A stretch of 64,000 nt of DNA, taken from assembly GCF_905163445.1 (NCBI RefSeq), contig NC_053180.1, forward strand, positions 10,716,701 to 10,780,700, given 5' to 3'. Positions 56,530 through 64,000 of the stretch are shown piece after piece. The first letter of the stretch is position 1, and each line of letters opens with the position of its first letter. The translations under genes and the position numbers were made by a program. The DNA comes from Pararge aegeria. Its lineage: Eukaryota; Arthropoda; Insecta; Lepidoptera; Nymphalidae. Under the pieces are notes generated by a model. It did not search any database. It worked only from the letters and a program-made list of their open reading frames with translations, and was not told the DNA's origin.

Positions 56530-57348
56530 CTATAGTCGGAAAAATGTAATAGGCCCGTTTTGACATTTGTGCAAGACCATAGAATGTAACTTGGAACGAA
56601 ACTGAAAGAAACAAAAAAATAAAAATCAATTACATACAGTGTTTTAAAAAATACGTAAATTTTTTTGGGACGTTAAATAATATGAAAGAATATATCGCGA
56701 GTATTCTTTTTGCGCTTACTTCATAGTAGCATGCAATTTATAATTGTTGCGAAACGTTCCGAAAACAGTTACGTTCTCAGTCTTTTTTTTTTTTTTTATA
56801 CTAAAGCTGTAACCATTTTTTTTACTGAATATCGAAATTAAATATTGTGTAGTTATCTTTACTGCAAAGAATAAGCTTGGTTCTCAAAATGGGTTCTAAA
56901 TAATGAGTCTGAGTTGATGTGTCTGACCAAGCGGCACATGACTGAAGCGTCCCCACGCGCACTGCGCAGTTTTTCGTTCCTCATCTTGTAAAGTTGATTG
57001 TGCGCCCGTTTACTATTACGTTAACTATGGCTTTTCTATTTTGGACATTAATTTAAACATAGTGATTTGACTCGATTTTTGTGTTTGTTGTTATATAGTA
57101 CTAACTCTGTTTCAACATGTTGAAAAGTCGACGTATAATCAACAGCCAGTCACGCGTATTGGTTGTGGAGTTAAAGGAATACTTTGAACGAACGAACACT
57201 TTACAATACATAATAATATCAATCAAGTACTGATACAAACTTGAATTGATTTATCGTGAGTATCGAGTACAGAGTCTTATGATTCCATAACTAGTTACGT
57301 CGCGATGACAAATGTCAAAACGGGCCTATTACATTTTTACGACTATAG
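56530..57348 (+). mobile_element. TIR DNA transposon (MITE-like), full-length copy
   Basis: 819 bp with inverted ends CTATAGTCG(G/T)AAAAATG / CATTTTTACGACTATAG. It is collinear with 34224-37124 minus the nested LINE, with scattered substitutions against the two near-identical copies. It gives the empty-site sequence for the LINE insertion at GTACAGAGTCTT. It carries a 38-codon transposase-like frame at 57117-57233. Confidence 0.9.
57117..57233 (+). pseudogene. Transposase N-terminal remnant in the full TIR copy
   Basis: MLKSRRIINSQSRVLVVE then LKEYFERTNTLQYI, stopping at the same TGA position as in 34835-34951. Substitutions between the copies change residues 5, 12 and 18 and one near the end, but not the length. 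Confidence 0.45.
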
Positions 57349-57892
57349 AATACCAACTATCATCTAAACTTACGTAACCTGAGGATAGATCTATACAGGT
57401 CACAGATTAAATATTTAAGTTAATATTATCAATTATTTCTTATTCTATATTTAGTTTAAATACTTGTGATTCTAATATTTGATCTTCCATTATTCCAAAT
57501 GTTCCAATATTGTTGCTTTTTATTGCAGGTGCATTTTAATGATAAACCATATTATTATGACTGGAAGTTCTATAATTTTGTATTAAATAAAAAAAGTTTC
57601 ATTTTATGTACTGTTTTTATTCTCTATCCATTGTTTTTTTTCTATCTTCGTAAGTCTAGGTAGTCTGAAGTAGGACTATGTGAATGTATACCAAGATAGC
57701 TAGCGAAAACATGCTCGCTTTGCTAGAAATCTAGCTTATCGTTTGCTAAACCGATGTTTGATCGTGAATAAAGAGTTTAAGTGTCTGCTGCTAATTTTTT
57801 TCATAACAAAGAGAACTGTACTGCTATTTTTTCTTTGTTAATGCCAAAGGCAACAAACAGCTTGGTTTGGGATTTTTTATTCCACTTTAATT

Positions 57893-58141
57893 TAAACATA
57901 CTACGACAATACACACATCGCCATCTAGCCCCAAGGTAAGCGCAGCTTGAGTTATGGGTACTGAGATGACTGATGAATATTTTTATGAATAATATACATA
58001 AATACTTAAAATATACATATAAACACCCAGACACTGAAAAACATTCATGCTCATCACACAAACATTTTCCAGTAGTGGGAATCGAACCCACGGCCTTGGA
58101 CTCCGAAAGCAGGAACGCTGCCCACTGCGCCAGTCGGCCGA
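57893..58141 (-). repeat. tRNA-derived SINE, reversed
   Basis: The reverse complement of the 27.8/45.6 kb family: CGGCCGACTGGCGCAGTGGG, GGTTCGATTCCC, GTGTGATGAGCATGAATG. The plus-strand frame 57973-58206 that reads VVGIEPTALDSESRNAAHC is the usual SINE translation, not a gene. Confidence 0.9.
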
Positions 58142-58149
58142 CAAATGAT

Positions 58150-58400
58150 TATGCAAACGAAGATGGTAGTCTATATTATGGTAGTATAGTAGATGGGCTA
58201 ACCTAAGGGGGTATGGCAGTTATTTTTAACTCATACCTACCCTTAATCGTTTCGCTAAATTGGCATGTCTTTGTCGGTTGGCTGGTAAGTAGCAACGGAC
58301 GAAGACTCGCCTGACCAGCCCGTGCCGGGGTTCAAATCCGGAGCCTCCAGGTATAAGACCATAGTTGTCACCACTGTGCCAGGGATGTTTAAGTTCTTTT
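58150..58400 (+). repeat. SINE body and tRNA-like fragments
   Basis: GATGGTAGTCTATATTATGG, GGGCTAACCTAAGGGGGTAT and TGTCTTTGTCGGTTGGCTGG follow the SINE body order. CCGTGCCGGGGTTCAAATCC at 58320-58340 is a B-box-like motif. Confidence 0.55.
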
Positions 58401-58659
58401 TCGAGATCAACGATGGTGGTAAATTTACAGTAGGTATCTACTTCAGAATATTAAGATATCGTGCATCACGGGAATCAGTATTAAAAGGGCACCATGAAAG
58501 TAATTTGGAAGTGAAAACATTCAAACATTTATCAGAAACAAATAGTCAAATATTTTCTAAAAAAAAAGTATTTATTTGCAAGCGGCTGGCTTGTTTACAT
58601 ACCGTGACGATACGGTTGGTCATATGCTAGGTATAGCACGATATTTATTCTGAATAGAT

Positions 58660-59207
58660 TTGAAATTCGCATCGGACGCATTTGTGGTAAAAACAGCTCT
58701 ATTAGTAGAAAAAATCAGCAGCGAAAACGGTGTACAGGCGGATGCTTCGAATATCCTGGAGAGACGTAAGTTCTCAATACCACTGTTTCAGAGAATGGGA
58801 TATATAATGCGCAATCCAAAGTACGACCTGCTCCAACTCATTATAAAAGTCAAGATAAAAAGCAAGCGTAGGCCTGGTCGGAGGCGAATATCCGGGATGA
58901 AAAGTCTACGTTTCTGGTTTAATATGAGTACAAGGTCACTTTAAAGCAGCTGTCGATAAAGTTCAGTTAGCCCTAATGGATGCCAACCTCCGATAGATTG
59001 CACTAGAAGAAGAAGATACAAAATACAAGTTAGGAAAAAAGAAAAAGTTATCGAAAAGGGTTATCGAGTCTTCCGGTGATCCTAGAGCGGGCAGTTACCT
59101 TGGCCAACAAATTAGTTTGGCCATCCAAAGGGGCAATGCTGCCAGCATATTAGGAACTGTGCCTCGCTGCGGTGGTTTCGAGGACGTTTTAGATTTTATT
59201 AAGTTTT
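58660..59207 (+). pseudogene. LINE polyprotein C-terminal remnants
   Basis: 58780-58990 encodes RMGYIMRNPKYDLLQLII followed by KVKIKSKRRPGRRRISGMK and KSLRFWFNMST, the post-RT tail of RTE-like LINEs. 59080-59207, in a different frame, encodes SGDPRAGSYLGQQISLAIQ and then RGNAASILGTVPRCGGF, ending in TAA, another LINE C-terminal signature. The upstream RT is missing and the frames are broken. Confidence 0.7.
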
Positions 59208-59994
59208 AAATAGTTTATTTTATGTTATATTTATAAAACAATTATATTAAATTTAGTTAAGGAAATAAAAGAAACACTAAAAGAGAAGCAGAATACAAAA
59301 ATTAGCTTTCAATAAAATGTACCCACCTTCCTACCTAGTACTAACTATACGTTATAGATTCGTTGACCACGTTTTTAAAAGAATCTTAAAACGATACTTT
59401 AAACCTTAATACACGTTATAGGTCTAAGATTTTCAAGATTTTATATTATTACTTTGACGGCGTTTTTAATGTCTAGGAATACCTAATCATGCCAAATTAC
59501 AGCTTTACACAGTACAGTAGGTAGAAAGAGTTTCTAAGCTAGACCGTAGGTGGAAAACACACATAGGCATAGAGTAACTATAGGTACATAGGGGTTCCTT
59601 TTTGAACACGGGAACCTAGAATAATCCTATTAGGTATACTTTAGGTACTACTTTAGGTACACTTGGCCAGTAATGGGGTAATGGGTTAATGTTGATGATG
59701 ATGATGATGAGGTATAGGAAATCCAGATTTTTTTAAGGAATTGTACCTACCTAGTTGGTAGCTACATAGTATTTGACGACTTTGGAAAATTATGAGAAAT
59801 CATGGGGATTGGGAAGAATCATTTCTGCTTGGCATCGGGTTCCGAAAACTTACGCCATGCCACTGATATACTTACGTCGTAGTTATTACAATATTTCACC
59901 TACTGTCTAGACGAATGTTATTGTGTCGAGTCATCAAGCTTCTAAGTTCATTGCCTACTTATAAATGTGTATAATTTTTTATCACTTACTTATA

Positions 59995-60180
59995 CATAGG
60001 CCTTGCCTGCAATATCACTTAATGGTAAGTGATGATGCAGTTATAGATGGTATCGGGCTAACCTGTTAGCGATATGACCGTTGCATTAAACCTACGCTGA
60101 ATCGCTTGCCGGAGCGTATTTGTCCGTAGGTGATAGGTAGCCACAGCCGAAGCCTCCAGCAGGCCAGGAGGTAAGTTTTT
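59995..60180 (+). repeat. SINE body fragment
   Basis: AATGGTAAGTGATGATGCAG, ATCGGGCTAACCTGTTAGCG, CTGAATCGCTTGCCGGAGCG and AGCCACAGCCGAAGCCTCC. Same body family as 31.0 kb, and 49.7 kb reversed. Confidence 0.7.
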
Positions 60181-61500
60181 AGGATAGGGATAATAAGGGG
60201 ACAGTAATTTTATAATTAGTTTGGCATACACTTCATCTGAATATTGAGTCTATATTAACTTTTCAATTCCATAGACTATGCATAGGTTATATGACTTGTT
60301 ACTATATAATACGGCTTCTGTTGTGGATATTTACAAAAATCGTGGCTTGTATTCAGCGACTGCCTGCGTCTCGCTTGCAGTTTTTTATCAATCGTAGGGT
60401 AGTAGTTTAAAATAAAAATACTTTGAAATAAATACACGGTTCATCAGGTCATTGTGCCGGGAATACTATTCGTCATAGCAACCTCATAGATGATCTATGG
60501 GGTGACGAGCGCGTGCGTGATATAGCCGACGCGACGGCGACGTCTCGTCCTTTGGATAGCTAGGGTTGACACAGCTTTTATCTTCTTGTTGTTGTTTCTA
60601 GGTTCTGGGCTGTCTAAAAAGCACACAAAATTCTCAGAAGGACACTTTTGTGTTAATAATAGCGCTTTGAAACAATAATGCCCGTTTTCACTAAACCTAG
60701 GACACGCTTAAATCGGATGTCTAATGATTTAGTTGATGCGTAGGGAAAAAACTTTTCACTAACTCTTAGTTGATGGATGGAAATATTTTAAAGAATATTG
60801 CAATGATTTTAGTTAGTGAGATTAGCATATACCTACTTGTGAACATATTCTAGGCAAAGATGACTAGAAGATCGGTATTTATCTATTTAGTTTTGTAGTA
60901 CTTAGTTATTGAGAACCTTAGTACAAGTTTGCTATCTCAGAAAGATATACTGCGGGTTAAACTGAGAATATCTTCATATTACAAAACAAGTTGAAAATAA
61001 CAAAACATGTAAAAATAAATTGTAATGGGCCCATCCCTAAGATGACATCCAAAGGCGCCTGAGTGTCGCTACCAATTGTTGCTCTTGCTTCCCCCTATTT
61101 TCTCACCCCCTTCCCACGCAGCAGGAGCAGGACGAACACACGTGTTTTCCAACTGTCGCAAAACAAGCACTGTGTTAATTTTGCCTCTTACAGATTCCAC
61201 AAGATCCTAAGAGCAAAAGCACTGTGTCACTGTGTTTTTAGTCATTCAATTAGAGACGACTTAGGGATAACTTTGTTCTATCACAGTAATCATATCAGCT
61301 GTGGTGGCTAGACCAATGTTAGAATCACTAGAAATAATAATAAAATCAGTTTTTTATAAACAAATAATAATTTGTAAACACATTTCAATAATTCAGATTT
61401 GTTCAGTTAATAATTTACCCTTTTTTCTTATTTATAAATTTGAGAAGTAATTATATTTATATGACAGTGAGCTTGGAGTGTTTAGACTTTTATAACGTTT
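60181..61500. other. Intergenic sequence upstream of the second membrane-protein gene
   Basis: No coding exon is supported. The frame at 61063-61311 has no motif or splice support. Confidence 0.4.
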
Positions 61501-61510
61501 CAAAATATTT

Positions 61511-61592
61511 TATAAATTGCATTGATAGAACTTGCGAAGAGTGAAGAGTGTTTTGTGAAGTGATTTGAATTGAAATAAAAGTAAAAGTAAGT
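61511..61592 (+). promoter_or_regulatory. Possible TATA promoter and non-coding first exon of the 62.5 kb gene
   Basis: TATAAATT at 61511 is followed about 30 bp later by a purine-rich leader with no ATG and then a good donor, AAAA|GTAAGT at 61587. The first coding exon at 62471 starts exactly at an acceptor (CAAACAG|ATG), so an upstream leader exon is expected; this is the best candidate I see. Purely inferred. Confidence 0.3.
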
Positions 61593-61619
61593 AGGTATGT
61601 ACTAGATGTTTAACAATTT

Positions 61620-61690
61620 CATCGTCGTCATTTCATGAACCCAATACCGGCCCACTGTAGGGCATGGGTCCCCACGGGTGCCATAATGAA
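61620..61690 (+). repeat. Dispersed repeat fragment (CCCAATACCGGCCCACTGTAG)
   Basis: CCAATACCGGCCCACTGTAG and GGGCATGGGTCCCCACGG belong to the 22975-23165 family. Confidence 0.6.
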
Positions 61691-62470
61691 AAGGGTTTGG
61701 ATTGCTATTACTAGGTTATATTTAACTAACAGGTACAGTTGGGTACATCAAAATACAGGTAAGTAAATCTACTAGTAAGACCACAGAAATAATTTCTGCA
61801 CAGCGTCTAGCAAATTCTAGGTTTTATATTTCTAACGTATCGTACTGGAGCTATGGGGTATGGGCTGATCCGTAGTCCAACCAACCCAATCACCCAGGCC
61901 ATTGTTAGTTGAGGTCTAATGTCACATAGGAGGCACCTTCCGATTGACGTTTCCCGATATTGTCAAGCTAGGCGTCTAGTGATTCTTTTGAAACCCTTCA
62001 CACAAAATCTAAACAGAAAACAAAAACAACTGTAAATTTAAAATAATATACAACTATCTTTTTGTGGGTGTTGATTCTAAGATATTTTATTAAGATATTT
62101 TGCGAGAGACCCTAACGCAGAAGGGGTTTGTTGGGATTTACCTGGTAGGTATTTCTATATAAAAGTAGCGGTTGATGTGATGGTTAATGATGAGATGGTG
62201 GAATCTAAGTGAATAGCATAATTTGTTGCGGGCTTCTTCTTACGCCAGGGTGCGTTTGGAACTTAAGTATATTTGGGTAGTTTAAATTTATCGAATGAAG
62301 AATCATCTCATTTTAATGAAAAAACGTATGAAACCTGACAAGTATGTACCTTGTTTCGTTTATAGAATATTGAAATTAATTTGTTTAAAGAATTGGTAAC
62401 TATGTATTAGCACTCAGGTTTTCGTTTTAAACCCTGGTTTCCGCTATCTACATTTTGTTTTTGCAAACAG

Positions 62471-63789
62471 ATGGGCACAGTGCGAGGCGCGCAGCCTCCT
62501 TCTCAAACAGCTTACTTCGTGGCCCTGGCCGGTATACTGGTGCTACTACTGCTTCTGCTGTGCTACTTCTTTTACTTCTGCGTGGGAAGGATCAAGGGTT
62601 AGTTCTGCATATGCAATGTATATTTTGCATTCGAGGATGACGACTCCTAGAGTTATCTTAAAGATAGACGATGAGTTCATCATAAATTTTATTTTATACA
62701 TTTTTTTAAAGTTTTTTTTCCTATACTTAAATTGGAATATATATCAGCATAAATTACTTAGTAATTAAAAAAAATTAAAACAATCAAATATCAAGTAGGT
62801 AAACAGTAATGTCGAGAAATTTTGACAAAATTTTAATAAATAACTGATGAAAACGATGTTTTATTCTATCAATAAAATTATGCAAAATATTTTAAAGCAA
62901 ACAACCATTCAACTTGGTAATTTTTTTTCAGACTATTTCGCTGTATAGAACTACATCGATTAATTACTAATAAGTAATTTAAGTTCCTTCTACTTCATCC
63001 AGCAGCACTCAGCACCTTAAGTAGTTTCGTCTGGTTTCAGAATTATCTCATGCAACGTTTCCTGAGCCAGTCAGGTCAGTAAGGCCACCGCCTGCACCGC
63101 CCAAGATCACGTCGCAAACGTATCCTGTACAGCCAGGTGAGGTTTTCATTTAATTTTTCCTAATTCTTCAAATTATTAATCATCGGACGATTCACGTAAT
63201 GATTGATGTTTGAATTTTGAATTTTGATTCCAAATCGGTGGTAACCGGAGAAAGCTTCACCTGTCTTGTAAAATGGGCCTGTTTACAAAGCGGGCCGGTG
63301 CAGCTAACACTGCATAGATTATTTGCAGGGCTATTCTGTATCTCAGTTGACACCAAATTTAGCTAGCCACTGTAGAAAGTTGTCAGGAAACTTAGCTTAC
63401 AGAATGCAAAATATGGATCGATCTGGTTATTCAGTGGGAAATTTCCATCTCATTTGTCTGATTTTTTATCTGACAATTCCAAGGTTGTTTAATCACTCAA
63501 GTGTTCTTCATTTCTGATCGAGAGAGTATTTTCTGTACCTTACTCGAAGTTTTAATTTAAAAATTGTAATTATTCAGGGGTACGTGAAAGTGCGACTGCT
63601 ATGGCGCGATTGTGTAAACTACCTCCAGCTTCGACACAAACGGACACCGTGTTCCCCTCGGGTCGGTCCCCAGCTAGGCAGAGTACTATGTCGCTGCCTC
63701 CACCCAAGATCGTCTCACAACCACAATCACCAGTTGGGAAACAAGCCGCTAGTGTTGTCGTGCCACCCAATGTGGTTGCTTCAAAGTGA
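62471..63789 (+). CDS. Small single-pass, proline-rich membrane protein, three coding exons
   Basis: Exons 62471-62597, 63041-63136 and 63578-63789 total 435 nt (144 aa); both introns are phase 1. The protein has a short exposed N-terminus (MGTVRGAQPPSQ), one very hydrophobic helix (about 14-37: YFVALAGILVLLLLLLCYFF) and a cytosolic tail rich in Pro, Ser and Thr. The tail repeats a motif: PPPAPPKITSQTYPVQP in exon 2 and LPPPKIVSQPQSPV in exon 3. Proline-rich tails of this kind commonly bind SH3 or WW domains, but there is no PPxY here. The topology and phase-1 introns after the helix match the gene at 38.3-50.5 kb; the sequences are otherwise not clearly alike. A poly(A) signal AATAAA at 63968 follows. 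I do not recognise the family. Confidence 0.7.
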
Positions 63790-63967
63790 ACACACGTGCT
63801 CAATTACATATTTACAAATTTATTCTAATGGAGTTATATAATGTTATCTTTTAGAACTACTTACATATTGTGTCAAAAACCGGCAGTCTCGCATGTAATT
63901 TGAACGATGTCCACCAAAATTGGGGTGGATAATTCATTTACAACGATTTTGCAAAGACTCGGTTATA

Positions 63968-63973
63968 AATAAA
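63968..63973 (+). terminator. Poly(A) signal of the 62.5-63.8 kb gene
   Basis: AATAAA 179 bp after the stop codon, the first canonical signal downstream. Confidence 0.55.
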
Positions 63974-64000
63974 GTTTCATACTATTATAAAAGACTAATA

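Noticed and set aside
57973..58206. 77-codon frame reading VVGIEPTALDSESRN
   Set aside because: It is the usual read-through of a reversed SINE; the DNA matches the copies at 27.8 and 45.6 kb.

Overview
The window is eukaryotic nuclear DNA, almost certainly from a moth or butterfly (Lepidoptera). It is AT-rich, its genes have short exons separated by introns with GT..AG ends, and it is packed with tRNA-headed SINEs, LINE tails and other repeats I recognise as lepidopteran. The SINE copies at 27.8, 38.6, 45.6 and 57.9 kb look like a family common in nymphalid butterflies, but I hold that placement loosely. I see no bacterial operon, CRISPR array or free-standing tRNA or rRNA gene.

I rebuilt six multi-exon genes by joining exons at splice sites of matching phase. 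(1) Minus strand, 1279-3305: a two-exon type II membrane glycosyltransferase of family GT31 (beta-1,3-galactosyltransferase type, 386 aa). (2) Plus strand, 19357-25379: an eleven-exon, 529 aa SLC18-type vesicular amine transporter-like MFS protein. (3) Plus strand, 26430-31826: a five-exon, 230 aa SHIPPO/ODF3 (CIMAP) sperm-tail or ciliary protein whose first coding exon is only 22 nt. (4) Minus strand, 32527-34011: mRpL54, three exons, 154 aa, convergent with gene 3. (5) Plus strand, 38276-50454: a small single-pass membrane protein with a Cys cluster, a Pro/Tyr-rich tail and a PPxY motif. (6) Plus strand, 62471-63789: a second small single-pass, proline-rich membrane protein with the same phase-1 intron layout. 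Two further small ORFs, at 14693 and 51447, are listed at low confidence.

The rest is mostly repeats. The most informative is a DNA-transposon family with inverted ends (CTATAGTCGTAAAAATG...). One copy, 1-423, is cut by the window edge. A second, 34224-37124, starts about 210 bp upstream of the mRpL54 start codon and carries a nested LINE flanked by a 12-bp target-site duplication. A third, 56530-57348, is an uninterrupted 819-bp copy. The first two look identical over all their shared sequence, which implies recent movement. The element keeps a 38-codon frame resembling the N-terminal helix-turn-helix end of a transposase. The nested LINE has an intact ORF1 (gag-like, three CCHC knuckles) but no reverse transcriptase. 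A 5'-truncated LINE reverse transcriptase (28849-30075) lies in an intron of the SHIPPO gene.

Region by region: 0.0-0.4 transposon end; 1.3-3.3 GT31 gene; 3.3-19.3 intergenic with scattered SINE/LINE debris; 19.3-25.4 SLC18-like gene; 26.4-31.8 SHIPPO gene; 32.5-34.0 mRpL54; 34.2-37.1 nested transposon; 38.3-50.5 PPxY membrane protein gene with repeat-filled introns; 50.5-61.4 intergenic, very AT-rich, with transposons and LINE debris; 61.5-63.8 second proline-rich membrane protein gene. The genes are functionally unrelated apart from the possible 38-50 / 62-64 kb pair. No domain search could be run, so family names rest on recognised motifs and splice-phase agreement.
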